From Lysobacter dokdonensis DS-58 (GTDB lineage: Bacteria; Pseudomonadota; Gammaproteobacteria; Xanthomonadales; Xanthomonadaceae), in assembly GCF_000770795.1 (NCBI RefSeq), contig NZ_JRKJ01000021.1, positions 62,001 to 126,000 of the forward strand: a stretch of 64,000 bases of DNA, given 5' to 3'. The translations under genes and the position numbers were made by a program. The notes below the pieces were generated by a model. That model was not told where the DNA came from, searched no databases, and was given only the letters and a program-made list of their open reading frames with translations. Shown here piece after piece: positions 26,964 through 40,238 of the stretch. Numbering within the stretch: position 1 is the stretch's first letter; each line of letters starts with the position of its first letter.

Positions 26964-27860
26964 ATGGACTCCCCCGCCCACCACGATCGTCGCCGCCAGT
27001 TGCGCGCGATCGGCCTGATGCTCCTCGCCGTCGCCCTGTTCGCGCTGATGGATACGGCGCTGAAAATGCTGTCGGCGCATTACCCGCCGTTCCAGGTGGC
27101 GACCATCCGCGGCCTGTCGTCCCTGCCGCTCGTACTCGCGTGGGCGCTGGCGACGGTCGGCCTGCGCCCGTTGTTCCGCGTCCGCTGGTCGTTGCACATC
27201 CTGCGCGGCGTGCTGGGCATCGCGATGATGGCCGCGTTCGTCTACGCGCTGAAGTCGTTGCCGTTGTCGACGACCTATTCGATCTTTTTCGTCGCTCCCT
27301 TGCTGATCACCGCGTTGTCTGTGCCGTTCCTGAAAGAGCGCGTGGGCCCGCGGCGTTGGATCGCGATCGGCGTCGGCCTGGTCGGCGTGCTCGTCGTGTT
27401 GCGGCCGACGACCGCCGGCGTACTGAGCCTGGCGGGGATGGCGGTGCTGTTGTCGGCGCTGGCCTATGCGGTGTCGGCGATCACCGTGCGCTTGCTGGCG
27501 AAAACCGACTCGGTGCAATCGATGATGGTCTGGCTGATGGCGATGATGGCGCTCGGTGCGGGCGCGCTCGCGTATCCCGACTGGGTCCCCGTGCAGCGCG
27601 AACATTGGCCGCTGATCGCGGCCCTGGGCGTCGCCGGTGCGTTCGGCCAGTACGCGATCACCCTTGCGTTCAAGTGGGGCGAAGCCTCGCTGATCGCGCC
27701 GCTGGAATACACCGCGCTGGTGTGGGGCGTGTGCCTCGATCTCGCCTTCTGGGGCGTGCTGCCGGATTCGATCACGTGGTTCGGCGCGGCGATCATCATC
27801 GGCAGCGGGCTGTATCTGCTGCGGCGCGAGAAGGTCCACGCCGAAGCCGAACACCCTTAA
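26964..27860 (+). CDS. EamA/DMT-superfamily transporter
   Basis: A 298-residue membrane protein with ten predicted helices in two EamA repeats. The first is LRAIGLMLLAVALFALMDTALK and the second AGMAVLLSALAYAVSAITVRLL; GEASLIAPLEYTALVWG is typical. It is probably an inner-membrane metabolite exporter; the substrate is unknown. The ATG at 26964 is preferred because the 12 codons before it are not family-like, although no strong Shine-Dalgarno is seen. A bidirectional terminator follows. Confidence 0.88.
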   Translation: MDSPAHHDRRRQLRAIGLMLLAVALFALMDTALKMLSAHYPPFQVATIRGLSSLPLVLAWALATVGLRPLFRVRWSLHILRGVLGIAMMAAFVYALKSLPLSTTYSIFFVAPLLITALSVPFLKERVGPRRWIAIGVGLVGVLVVLRPTTAGVLSLAGMAVLLSALAYAVSAITVRLLAKTDSVQSMMVWLMAMMALGAGALAYPDWVPVQREHWPLIAALGVAGAFGQYAITLAFKWGEASLIAPLEYTALVWGVCLDLAFWGVLPDSITWFGAAIIIGSGLYLLRREKVHAEAEHP

Positions 27861-27863
27861 GAG

Positions 27864-27890
27864 AAAGGGGCCGGTTTCCCGGCCCCTTTT
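27864..27890. terminator. Bidirectional Rho-independent terminator
   Basis: AAAGGGGCCGG (27864-27874) pairs perfectly with CCGGCCCCTTT (27879-27889) around a 4-base loop, with A and T tracts on either side. It can end both the EamA transcript (plus) and the OmpW-like transcript (minus). Confidence 0.93.
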
Positions 27891-27911
27891 GTTCGCCTAC
27901 GCACTGCTCGC

Positions 27912-28559
27912 TCAGAAACGTGCGCCGACACCCACGCCGACGATCCACGGGTCCAGGTCCACCTCACCGGCGGGCACGCCGGCGACATTCGCCTCCGCAT
28001 CGCCCTTCAGGTAACGCGCATCCGCGCGCGCGAACACGCGGTCGGTGATGTTGAAGTCCGCGCCGACCGTCGCGATCGCGCCCTTCGGCGTATCGAGGCC
28101 GACATGGTTGCCGCCCGCGGCGGTCGCATCGAAGCGTTCACCGTCGATGTTCGACTCGTAATAGCCCAGGCCCACGAACGGGCGGATCGGCTGCGAGGCC
28201 TGGCCGAAGTGATACTGGCCGCTCACCGCGATGGGCTGCTGCTTGTACGCACCGCGACCGCCGTTGGCGAGGTCCACGTCCGTCTTGAACTTGTCGGGCG
28301 TGCCCCACAGCTCGACGCCCCAGTGATCGTCGACGTGCCACGTGCCGCTCAACGTCGCGGCGCCGTTGCCGTCGAGATCGGCCGACTGGCCCGCGATCGT
28401 GCCCGGATTCGATTTCGGCACCATGTGCGCGTAGCCGCCGACGACGCTGAAGCGCTTCGGCGTCGCGTCATTCGACGTCGTGGTGCTGTCCTGCGCGAAG
28501 GCCATCGGGGTGGCCGCGAGCGCGGCGGCGATGGCAAGGGCTCGATAAGTGTTTCGCAT
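27912..28559 (-). CDS. OmpW-family outer-membrane beta-barrel protein
   Basis: A 215-residue protein with a signal peptide ending MAFA (about residue 22). It has alternating beta-strands including WGVELWGTPDKFKTDV, VSGQYHFGQASQPIRPFVGLGYYESNI and a C-terminal aromatic (VGVGVGARF), the OmpW eight-stranded barrel pattern. OmpW proteins form narrow hydrophobic channels and respond to stress. GAGGAGAGG lies before the ATG. A shared bidirectional terminator follows the gene. Confidence 0.87.
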   Translation of the reverse strand: MRNTYRALAIAAALAATPMAFAQDSTTTSNDATPKRFSVVGGYAHMVPKSNPGTIAGQSADLDGNGAATLSGTWHVDDHWGVELWGTPDKFKTDVDLANGGRGAYKQQPIAVSGQYHFGQASQPIRPFVGLGYYESNIDGERFDATAAGGNHVGLDTPKGAIATVGADFNITDRVFARADARYLKGDAEANVAGVPAGEVDLDPWIVGVGVGARF

Positions 28560-28728
28560 GTGCCTCTCCTCGTTGTGTTCTGTGCCCCGGGGAGATGGGG
28601 CGAGGCCATGCTTGCGTGGCCCGCATGAACGACAACGGGTGCGGCGTCCGCGCGCCGCGCGATGCATTGCGGAATTTCACCGCATCGGCAAGTCGATGAC
28701 GCGCGCGTTCAGGCACGCGACATCGATT

Positions 28729-28995
28729 TCACGCTTCTTCGGGCTGCGGCGGGATGCCCTTGATGACGACGGTTTCGAAGACCTGCAGGTGCTGCACCGG
28801 CTGGTCGACGACGAAGGCGAAGCCGGACTTCATTTCGCCGTGGACGCCATCGAAGACGAACGCCGCGTCTTCGCACGCGATCTGATCTTCCACGGCCGGC
28901 AGCGGCTGCGGGGACATGCCGGCGCCGATACCGCCGACGACCAGCAGGCTGATCGCCATCGCGCCGCGCCACAGGACATGTTGAACGGAATACAT
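28729..28995 (-). CDS. Small membrane-anchored or secreted protein, possible ECF target
   Basis: An 88-residue protein: a short N-terminus (MYSVQHVLWRG), one hydrophobic helix (AMAISLLVVGGIGAGM), then a soluble acidic domain (DQIACEDAAFVFDGVHGEMKSGF, HLQVFETVVIKGIPPQ). I do not recognise a family. The ATG at 28995 has GAGG upstream. The promoter region holds TGCAACC-N15-GCATCT, nearly the same motif as before the ECF sigma gene, so it may belong to the same regulon. Confidence 0.65.
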   Translation of the reverse strand: MYSVQHVLWRGAMAISLLVVGGIGAGMSPQPLPAVEDQIACEDAAFVFDGVHGEMKSGFAFVVDQPVQHLQVFETVVIKGIPPQPEEA

Positions 28996-29042
28996 GACGG
29001 ACCTCGCACGGTGGCAGGGGGGAATGGTTGCCACGGTATGGA

Positions 29043-29070
29043 AGATGCGCCCTGTGCGTGGATGGTTGCA
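29043..29070 (-). promoter_or_regulatory. Third copy of the predicted ECF promoter motif
   Basis: On the minus strand TGCAACC (29070-29064), 15 bases, GCATCT (29048-29043), one base different from the pair at 22.7 kb. The predicted start near 29036 gives a leader of about 40 bases for the gene at 28995. Confidence 0.55.
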
Positions 29071-29171
29071 GTCCCATGCGCCACCGTGACGTCAGTCATG
29101 GCTCCCACCGGCACGTGCCGTTTCCGGCACGCCCGTTGCATGATCGGCCCATAGACGAGGAGAGGTGAGCG

Positions 29172-29936
29172 ATGCGTGGCATGAAGCTTGCGTTGAACGG
29201 CGGCCTGGTGGTCGCCCTGGCACTGGCCTGCGGCGCCGCGACGGCGAAGAACATCGAGTGCGACGTCGACAGCGACTACGACCTCAACGTCACCGACAAG
29301 TCGGTGGTCCTGACGCGCCAGACGGGCACGCCGAAGGCGATCGTCATGCGCAACGGACGCATGTTCGTCGACGACAAGTGGGTGAGCTTGAGCAAGGACG
29401 ACAGCAAGCGCATCGCCGATTACGAACAGCACATCCGCGCCACCTTGCCGCTTGCCGCGCAGATCGGCCGCGACGCCGCCGACATCGCATTCACCGCGCT
29501 GGGCGAAGTGGCCACGGGCCTGAGTTCACGTCCCGAGGAGACCCGCGCCGCGCTTGCCCGTTCGCGCGCCGACGTCGACAAGCGCCTGGAACGCGCCGTC
29601 ACGGCGAATCGTTTCAACGGCAACGAACTCGGCCGCAGCATCGAAAACGCCATCTCCGAAGTCCTGCCGCTGGTCATCGGCGACATCGTCGGCGGCGCGA
29701 TCTCGGCCGCGTTCAGCGGCGACGAGGCGCGCATCGAGCGCATGAACAACCTCGACAAGGAAATCGAACGCCGCGTCGAGCCCCGCGCGAAACAGCTGGA
29801 AATGCGCGCGGAAAACCTCTGCCGCCGCATGGAGGCGCTCGACGCCATCGACAACGCGCTCGTCTATCGGCTGCCCGATGGCCGGCGCCTGGACCTGATC
29901 GACGCGAAGGTGAAGGTCCGCGACGACTACCGCTGA
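29172..29936 (+). CDS. YggN-like (DUF2884) periplasmic protein
   Basis: A 254-residue protein with a signal peptide ending GAATA (about residue 24). Mature segments are IECDVDSDYDLNVTDKSVVL, VMRNGRMFVDDKWVSLSKDDSKRIADYEQHIRATLP, DIAFTALGEVATGL and ENLCRRMEALDAIDNALVYRLPDGRRLDLI. The pattern fits DUF2884 (YggN). The two Cys could form a disulfide. The role is unknown. GAGGAGAGGTGAGCG precedes the ATG. A GTGCCG-TTTC-CGGCAC inverted repeat lies about 50 bases upstream. Confidence 0.82.
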   Translation: MRGMKLALNGGLVVALALACGAATAKNIECDVDSDYDLNVTDKSVVLTRQTGTPKAIVMRNGRMFVDDKWVSLSKDDSKRIADYEQHIRATLPLAAQIGRDAADIAFTALGEVATGLSSRPEETRAALARSRADVDKRLERAVTANRFNGNELGRSIENAISEVLPLVIGDIVGGAISAAFSGDEARIERMNNLDKEIERRVEPRAKQLEMRAENLCRRMEALDAIDNALVYRLPDGRRLDLIDAKVKVRDDYR

Positions 29937-29986
29937 CCTCCCCGCACCCCTGAGTCGCGCCGGAAGAGCACCGACGCGTCCCCCGC

Positions 29987-30017
29987 CGCCCGCGCCTCCC
30001 CCGCGGGCGTTTTTTTT
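29987..30017 (+). terminator. Rho-independent terminator
   Basis: CGCCCGCG (29987-29994) pairs with CGCGGGCG (30002-30009) around a 7-base loop and is followed by eight Ts. It ends the yggN-like transcript just before aceF. Confidence 0.92.
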
Positions 30018-30056
30018 CGCACAATGGACGACCAATCTCCACGGAAGTCGTCCCCC

Positions 30057-31511
30057 ATGGCCGGAACCCAGGAAGCGAAAGTCCCCGACATCGGTGGTTA
30101 CGACGACGTCCCCGTCATCGAATTGCTGGTCGCCGTCGGCGACACGGTCAAGGCCGACCAGGGCTTGGTCACGCTGGAATCGGACAAGGCGACGATGGAA
30201 GTGCCCGCGCCGTTCGCTGGCGTGGTGCGCGAGTTGAAGGTGAAGGTCGGCGACAAGTTGTCCGAAGGCAGCGTCGTTGCGCTGATCGAAGCCAGCAATG
30301 CCGCGGACGCGCCGAAGACGGAAGGCGCGAAGGCCGCGAGCGCGCCGGCACCGGCGAACCCGCCCACGCCGCCGCCGACCAAGCCCACGTCGGAAACCGG
30401 CGAGAAGGTCGAACCCGTCGCACCGTCCACGCAACCCGACCGCATCGCGCAGCAGAGCATCGCCGCCGCGCCGTCGTCGCAGGCCGCGTCGACGGGCACG
30501 CCGCTCGACAGCAAGCCGGGCATCGATGCCGAAGCGTTGCCGCCGCGTTCGCCGCCGGTGTCTTTCGACGCCGACGGGTTGCTGCCGGAGAAAGTGCCGT
30601 ACGCGAGCCCCGCCGTCCGCCTGTTCGCGCGCGAACTCGGCGTCGATCTGGCGCACGTGCAAGGCAACGGCCGCAAGGGGCGCATCGAAAAGGAAGACGT
30701 GCAGAATTTCGTGAAGCGCGCGCTGTCCGGTGGCGGGGCACCGTCCACGGGCGTCGTTGCCGCCGGTGGCGGCCTGCACCTGCTGCCGTGGCCGAACGTC
30801 GACTTCTCCAAGTTCGGTGAAATCGAAACTAGGCCGCTCACGCGCATCCAGAAGATCTCCGGCGCCAACCTCGCGCGCAACTGGGCGATGATCCCGCACG
30901 TCACGCAGCACGACGATGCCGACATCACCGACCTCGAAGCCTTGCGTGTCTCGCTCAACAAGGAGAACGAGAAGGCCGGCCTCAAGCTCACGATGCTCGC
31001 CTTCCTGATGAAAGCCAGCGTGGTCGCGCTGCAGAAGTTCCCGAATTTCAACGCCTCGCTGGATGCCAGCGGCGAGAACCTCACGCTCAAGAAGTATTTC
31101 AACATCGGCTTCGCGGCCGATACGCCGAACGGCCTGGTCGTTCCCGTCGTGCGCGACGTCGACAAGAAGGGCGTGCTGCAGATCGCGAAGGAAACCAGCG
31201 AACTCGCGGCGAAGGCGCGCGACGGCAAGCTCGGTCCGGCCGACATGAGCGGCGGCTGCTTCTCGATCAGCTCGCTCGGCGGCATCGGCGGTACGGCGTT
31301 CACGCCGATCGTCAACGCGCCGGAAGTCGCGATCCTCGGCGTGTCGAAGTCGTCGATGAAGCCGGTGTGGGACGGCAAGCAATTCCAGCCGCGCCTGGTG
31401 TTGCCGCTCTCGCTGAGCTACGACCACCGCGTGATCGACGGCGCCGCCGCCGCGCGCTTCACCGCGTTCCTGGCGCAACTGCTCGGCGACATGCGCCGCG
31501 CGACCCTGTAA
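30057..31511 (+). CDS. aceF: Pyruvate dehydrogenase E2 (dihydrolipoyllysine acetyltransferase)
   Basis: A 484-residue E2 with one lipoyl domain (about residues 5-80, lipoyl Lys in LESDKATMEV), an Ala/Pro-rich linker (about 85-180), a peripheral-subunit-binding domain (PYASPAVRLFARELGVDLAHVQGNGRKGRI) and the catalytic core ending in the active-site DHRVIDG. E. coli AceF has three lipoyl domains; this has one, with a second lipoyl domain carried by the E3 encoded next. GGAAG lies nine bases before the ATG at 30057. aceE (E1) is not in the window. The operon partner lpdA starts 12 bases after the stop. Confidence 0.95.
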   Translation: MAGTQEAKVPDIGGYDDVPVIELLVAVGDTVKADQGLVTLESDKATMEVPAPFAGVVRELKVKVGDKLSEGSVVALIEASNAADAPKTEGAKAASAPAPANPPTPPPTKPTSETGEKVEPVAPSTQPDRIAQQSIAAAPSSQAASTGTPLDSKPGIDAEALPPRSPPVSFDADGLLPEKVPYASPAVRLFARELGVDLAHVQGNGRKGRIEKEDVQNFVKRALSGGGAPSTGVVAAGGGLHLLPWPNVDFSKFGEIETRPLTRIQKISGANLARNWAMIPHVTQHDDADITDLEALRVSLNKENEKAGLKLTMLAFLMKASVVALQKFPNFNASLDASGENLTLKKYFNIGFAADTPNGLVVPVVRDVDKKGVLQIAKETSELAAKARDGKLGPADMSGGCFSISSLGGIGGTAFTPIVNAPEVAILGVSKSSMKPVWDGKQFQPRLVLPLSLSYDHRVIDGAAAARFTAFLAQLLGDMRRATL

Positions 31512-31523
31512 GGAGATTCGCGC

Positions 31524-33338
31524 ATGGCACGCACCGAAGTGAAAGTCCCCGACATCGGCGGTTACGACGATGTCCCCGTGATCGAGTTGCTCGTTGCCGT
31601 CGGCGACACCGTGAAGCAGGACCAGGGCCTGGTCACGCTGGAATCGGACAAGGCGACCATGGAGGTTCCGTCATCGGTCGCCGGCAAGATCGTCGAGTTG
31701 AAGGTGAAGGTGGGCGACAAGTTGTCGGAAGGCAGCGTGGTCGCGGTCGTCGAGGCCGAAGGCGCGGGCGATGCGCCTGCCCCTGCGAAGGCGGAAGCGC
31801 CGAAGGCCGAAGCGCCCAAGCCCGCGCAACCGGCCGCACCCGCCGCCGCGCATGCGACGCCCGTGACACCGTCCCCGTCCGCACCGTCGACCGGTCCGGC
31901 GCCTGCGGCCGCGACGGGTCGCAAGGCCGACATCGAGTGCCAGATCGTCGTCATCGGTTCGGGCCCCGGCGGTTACAACGCCGTGTTCCGCGCGGCCGAT
32001 CTCGGAATGGATGCGGTCGTCGTCGAGCGCTACCCCGCGCTCGGCGGTGTCTGCCTCAACGTCGGCTGCATACCGTCGAAGGCGCTGCTGCATGCGGCGG
32101 CCGTCGTCGATGAAGCGGCGCACGCGAAATCCTTCGGCATCACCTTCGGCGAGCCGAAGATCGAACTCGATGCGTTGCGCGCGTACAAGGACAAGGTGGT
32201 CGGCCAGTTGACGAAAGGCCTGGCCGGCATGGCGAAGCAGCGCAAGGTGCGCCAGGTGCAGGGCACCGCGAAGTTCGTCTCGCCGAACGAGTTGGAGATC
32301 GCGGGCGAGCAGGGCACGCAGCTGCTGCGCTTCCAGTACTGCATCATCGCGGCCGGCTCGCAGCCGGTGAAGCTGCCGAGCTTCGACTGGAAGGACAAGC
32401 GCATCATGGATTCCACCGATGCGCTGGAGCTCGCGGACATCCCGAAGACGATGCTCGTCGTCGGCGGCGGCATCATCGGCCTGGAAATGGCGACGGTATA
32501 TCGCGCACTGGGCACGGACGTCACCGTCGTCGAATTGCTCGACCAATTGATGCCCGGTGCGGATGCCGATCTCGTCAAGCCGCTCGCCGCGCGCTTGAAG
32601 AAGCAGGGCGTCAAGGTGCACCTGAAGACGAAGGTCGTTGCGAGCGAAGCGAAGAAGGCCGGTGTCGATGTGTCGTTCGAAGGCGAGAGCATTCCCGAAC
32701 GCAAGACATTCGACCGCGTGCTCGTTGCCGTGGGCCGCAGCGCCAACGGCGGCAAGCTCGATGCAGGCAAGGCCGGCGTGCAGGTCACCGATCGTGGCTA
32801 CATTCCCGTCGATCGGCAGATGCGCACCAACGTGCCGCACATCTTCGCCATCGGCGATCTGATCGGTAATCCGATGCTCGCGCACAAAGCCGCGCACGAG
32901 GGTCGCCTCGCGGCGGAAGTCGCCAGCGGCATGAAGCGCGAGTGGGTCGCGCGCGTGATTCCGTCGGTGGCGTACACCGATCCGGAGATCGCGTGGGTCG
33001 GCGTGACCGAAAGCGAAGCGGCGGCGAAGGGATTGAACGTCGGCGTCGGCAAGTTCCCGTGGGCCGCGAGTGGCCGCGCGATCGGCATCGACCGCACGGA
33101 AGGCTTCACCAAGTTGATCTTCGACAACGCGACGCATCGCGTGATCGGCGGCGGCATCGTCGGCGTGCACGCGGGCGATCTCATCAGCGAGATCGCATTG
33201 GCCATCGAGATGGGCGCGGAAGCCGAAGACATCGGCGCGACGATCCATCCGCATCCGACGTTGAGCGAATCGGTGGGCTTCGCGGCCGAAGTGTTCGAGG
33301 GAACCGCGACGGACATCTACGCGCCGAAGAAGAAGTAG
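31524..33338 (+). CDS. lpdA: Dihydrolipoyl dehydrogenase (E3) with N-terminal lipoyl domain
   Basis: A 604-residue E3. Residues 1-80 form a lipoyl domain (lipoyl Lys in LESDKATMEV) almost identical to that of the adjacent AceF, followed by an Ala/Pro linker to about residue 130. The flavoprotein has the FAD site IVVIGSGPGGYNA, redox disulfide GGVCLNVGCIPSK, NAD site LVVGGGIIGLEMA and the C-terminal catalytic HPHPTLSE. Ordinary E3 is about 470 residues; lipoyl-E3 fusions occur in some beta- and gammaproteobacteria. It reoxidises dihydrolipoamide of PDH. An AAGGAG lies before the ATG. A hairpin follows the stop. Confidence 0.95.
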   Translation: MARTEVKVPDIGGYDDVPVIELLVAVGDTVKQDQGLVTLESDKATMEVPSSVAGKIVELKVKVGDKLSEGSVVAVVEAEGAGDAPAPAKAEAPKAEAPKPAQPAAPAAAHATPVTPSPSAPSTGPAPAAATGRKADIECQIVVIGSGPGGYNAVFRAADLGMDAVVVERYPALGGVCLNVGCIPSKALLHAAAVVDEAAHAKSFGITFGEPKIELDALRAYKDKVVGQLTKGLAGMAKQRKVRQVQGTAKFVSPNELEIAGEQGTQLLRFQYCIIAAGSQPVKLPSFDWKDKRIMDSTDALELADIPKTMLVVGGGIIGLEMATVYRALGTDVTVVELLDQLMPGADADLVKPLAARLKKQGVKVHLKTKVVASEAKKAGVDVSFEGESIPERKTFDRVLVAVGRSANGGKLDAGKAGVQVTDRGYIPVDRQMRTNVPHIFAIGDLIGNPMLAHKAAHEGRLAAEVASGMKREWVARVIPSVAYTDPEIAWVGVTESEAAAKGLNVGVGKFPWAASGRAIGIDRTEGFTKLIFDNATHRVIGGGIVGVHAGDLISEIALAIEMGAEAEDIGATIHPHPTLSESVGFAAEVFEGTATDIYAPKKK

Positions 33339-33351
33339 GCGCCACAAAAGG

Positions 33352-33385
33352 CGAAGCCCCGACGAGACGAGGCGCCGGGGCTTCG
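33352..33385 (+). terminator. Stem-loop after lpdA (possible terminator)
   Basis: CGAAGCCCCG (33352-33361) pairs perfectly with CGGGGCTTCG (33376-33385) around a 14-base loop. No T-run follows, so it may act as a 3' stabilising hairpin or a factor-dependent terminator. Confidence 0.55.
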
Positions 33386-33534
33386 GTGAGCTGCCGCGAG
33401 GACCGACGAGGAAGTAGCGACAGCCTCGGTGATCACTGACACGGGTGTCGGCGAAAAGGTTCCGCGATTTCAGCGAACGTCGTGCGGACACCCGTTCAGC
33501 CCGCTAAATGCCTGATTTCCGGTGCTTCCGGCGG

Positions 33535-33563
33535 TTGCCGCCCGTCCGGGGGCGTTCTATACT
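33535..33563 (+). promoter_or_regulatory. Sigma70 promoter of the ATP synthase operon
   Basis: TTGCCG (33535-33540), a 17-base spacer and TATACT (33558-33563) form a near-consensus promoter. The transcript start would lie near 33570, about 55 bases before the GTG of atpI. It also argues against longer atpI starts upstream of 33570. An inverted repeat ACGGGTGTC/GACACCCGT (33441-33449 and 33487-33495) lies upstream. Confidence 0.8.
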
Positions 33564-33624
33564 TTCGCGGCTTCGCGGAGCCCTTTTGGTCCGCAGCCTC
33601 CGTCACCTCCCCCGGAATACGCGC

Positions 33625-34831
<1,207 letters not shown>

Positions 34832-34891
34832 GAGTTTTTTCGCGGTACGTACCACCCCGCTTTCGCTTCACCCTTCAAACCAACTAGTTAA

Positions 34892-35185
<294 letters not shown>

Positions 35186-35193
35186 GCAGCACG

Positions 35194-35222
35194 TGCATGC
35201 GCGCCCTGTCGGCGCGCGTGCA
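35194..35222 (+). other. mRNA stem-loop between atpE and atpF
   Basis: TGCATGCGCGCC (35194-35205) pairs with GGCGCGCGTGCA (35211-35222) with a single mismatch around a 5-base loop. No T-run follows, so it is not a terminator. A stabilising or processing hairpin after the high-stoichiometry c subunit is plausible. Confidence 0.6.
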
Positions 35223-35278
35223 GTTGGAACTGGCGTCGCGGCATCCGGCCGCGGCGCTTTCGATTCGCAGGGCATGAC

Positions 35279-35749
35279 ATGAATCCGAATATCACCTTGC
35301 TTGGCCAGATGTTGTCGTTCGCGATCCTCATCTGGTTCACCGTGAAGTTCATCTGGCCGCCGCTGATGAAGGCGATCGAAGAGCGCCAGCAGAAGATCGC
35401 TGAAGGCCTCGCCGCCGCCGACCAGAGCCAGAAGAACCTCGCGCAGGCGCAGGACAAGGTCAACGAAGAACTCAAGGCCGCGCGCATCAAGGCCAACGAG
35501 ATCATCGAGCAGGCCCATACCCGCGCCAACCAGATGATCGACCAGGCCAAGAACGACGCGATCGCCGAAGCCAACCGCCAGAAGGCGCTGGCCGAAGCCG
35601 AAATCGTCGCCGCCGCCAACCGTGCGAAGGAAGACTTGCGCAAGCAGGTGTCCGCCCTCGCCGTGACCGGCGCCGAAAAGCTGCTCAAGCGCGAGATCGA
35701 CGCCAACGCCCACAAGGCGCTGATCGACGATCTGGCCGCGCAGCTCTGA
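35279..35749 (+). CDS. atpF: ATP synthase F0 subunit b
   Basis: A 156-residue protein, the same length as E. coli b: one N-terminal membrane helix ([23 protein letters not shown]) followed by a long charged alpha-helix (residues 35-150) that dimerises as the peripheral stalk. It lies between atpE and atpH in the standard order. Confidence 0.97.
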   Translation: MNPNITLLGQMLSFAILIWFTVKFIWPPLMKAIEERQQKIAEGLAAADQSQKNLAQAQDKVNEELKAARIKANEIIEQAHTRANQMIDQAKNDAIAEANRQKALAEAEIVAAANRAKEDLRKQVSALAVTGAEKLLKREIDANAHKALIDDLAAQL

Positions 35750-35759
35750 GGACGCATCG

Positions 35760-36296
35760 ATGAGCCAGGCCCTGACCCTCGCCCGTCCCTACGCCCGCGC
35801 TGCGTTCTCGCTGGCGCGGGACGCTGGCGCGCTCGCCGGTTGGTCCGACGCGCTCGGCTTTGCCGCGCACGTCTCTGCCGACCCGCGCGTGTCCGCACTG
35901 CTGGGCAACCCCGCGTTGACGTCGGCCGATGCCGTCGCGCTGCTCACGCCGCCGCAGGCGAACGTTGACAGCGAAACCTTCGCGCGTTTCCTGGGCCTGC
36001 TCGCCGACAACCGTCGCCTGGGCGCGCTGCCGGAAATCGCGGGCCTGTTCGACGAGCTGCGCTTCGAAGCCGAACGCGTCGTCAAGGCGCGCGTGACCTC
36101 CGCGACGCCGCTGCCGGCCGCCGAGCTCGACACCATCAAGGCCGCGCTGAAGAAGCGCTTCGGCCGCGAAGTGGAAGTCGAGACCGCGGTGGACGAAGCC
36201 CTGATCGGCGGCGCGGTGATCGACGCCGGCGACGTGGTCATCGACGGCTCGCTGCGCGGCAAGCTCGGTCGCCTCCAGGCCGCGCTGTCCAACTAA
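35760..36296 (+). CDS. atpH: ATP synthase F1 subunit delta
   Basis: A 178-residue protein with the delta signature: TLARPYARAAFSLA at the N-terminus and a C-terminal ALIGGAVIDAGDVVIDGSLRGKLGRLQAAL. It joins the stator stalk to the F1 head. It begins 10 bases after atpF. Confidence 0.97.
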   Translation: MSQALTLARPYARAAFSLARDAGALAGWSDALGFAAHVSADPRVSALLGNPALTSADAVALLTPPQANVDSETFARFLGLLADNRRLGALPEIAGLFDELRFEAERVVKARVTSATPLPAAELDTIKAALKKRFGREVEVETAVDEALIGGAVIDAGDVVIDGSLRGKLGRLQAALSN

Positions 36297-36344
36297 TTCA
36301 TTGCTAAACGTCGGCGGCAACGCCGGCACATCGGGAAAAACACC

Positions 36345-37895
<1,551 letters not shown>

Positions 37896-37908
37896 TCGGA
37901 GACTGACG

Positions 37909-38772
37909 ATGGCTGGCGGCCGCGAAATCAAAACCAAGATCAAGAGCGTGCAGAACACCCGCAAGGTGACGCGCGCGCTCGAAATGGTCTCGGCGTCCAA
38001 GATCCGCAAGGCGCAGGACCGCATGAAGGCCTCGCGCCCGTATGCGCGCGCGATGAAGCAGGTGATCGGCCATCTCGCCCAGGCGAACTCCGAATACCGC
38101 CATCCGTACCTGGTGCAGCGCACCGACATCAAGCGTGTCGGTTACATCGTCGTCTCGTCCGATCGCGGCCTGGCCGGCGGCCTCAACAACAACCTGTTCC
38201 GCAAGATGCTGGCCGAGTTCCGCCAGTGGCAGCAGCAGGGTGTTGAAGTCGACGTCGTCACCATCGGCCAGAAGGCGTCGGTGTTCTTCCGCCGCATCAA
38301 GGTGGGCATGCTCGCCTCGGTCACGCACCTGGGCGACACGCCGCACGTCGAACAGCTGGTCGGCGTCATCAAGGTGATGCTGGACCACTACCAGAACGGT
38401 TCGGTCGACAAGGTCTTCCTCGCCTACAACGACTTCGTCAACACGATGACGCAGAAGGCGACGTTCGACCAGTTGCTGCCGCTGCCGGCGTCGGACACGC
38501 AGGTCGCCAAGCACGACTGGGACTACCTGTACGAACCCGACGCGCAGGCCGTGCTGGAGCACGTGCTGACGCGTTACATCGAATCGCTGGTGTACCAGGC
38601 GGTGCTCGAGAACGTGGCTTCCGAACATGCCGCGCGCATGGTCGCGATGAAGTCCGCGTCCGACAACGCCACCAAGCTGATCGGCACGCTGAACCTCGTC
38701 TACAACAAGGCGCGCCAGGCGGCGATCACGCAAGAAATCTCCGAAATCGTGGGCGGTGCGGCCGCGGTCTGA
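37909..38772 (+). CDS. atpG: ATP synthase F1 subunit gamma
   Basis: A 287-residue rotor shaft subunit: N-terminal helix [31 protein letters not shown] and C-terminal helix [21 protein letters not shown]...[22 protein letters not shown], the two coiled-coil strands of the shaft. Normal length and operon position. Confidence 0.98.
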   Translation: MAGGREIKTKIKSVQNTRKVTRALEMVSASKIRKAQDRMKASRPYARAMKQVIGHLAQANSEYRHPYLVQRTDIKRVGYIVVSSDRGLAGGLNNNLFRKMLAEFRQWQQQGVEVDVVTIGQKASVFFRRIKVGMLASVTHLGDTPHVEQLVGVIKVMLDHYQNGSVDKVFLAYNDFVNTMTQKATFDQLLPLPASDTQVAKHDWDYLYEPDAQAVLEHVLTRYIESLVYQAVLENVASEHAARMVAMKSASDNATKLIGTLNLVYNKARQAAITQEISEIVGGAAAV

Positions 38773-38789
38773 CCGCGCCCACCAACTAG

Positions 38790-40226
<1,437 letters not shown>

Positions 40227-40238
40227 GGAGCACCTGGC

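Noticed and set aside
33438-33495. Inverted repeats near the atp promoter as additional sites for the NtrC-like activator
   Set aside because: They share only GACAC/GTGTC cores with the exporter sites, lack the TGTCC-N-GGACA layout, and the promoter there is sigma70-type.
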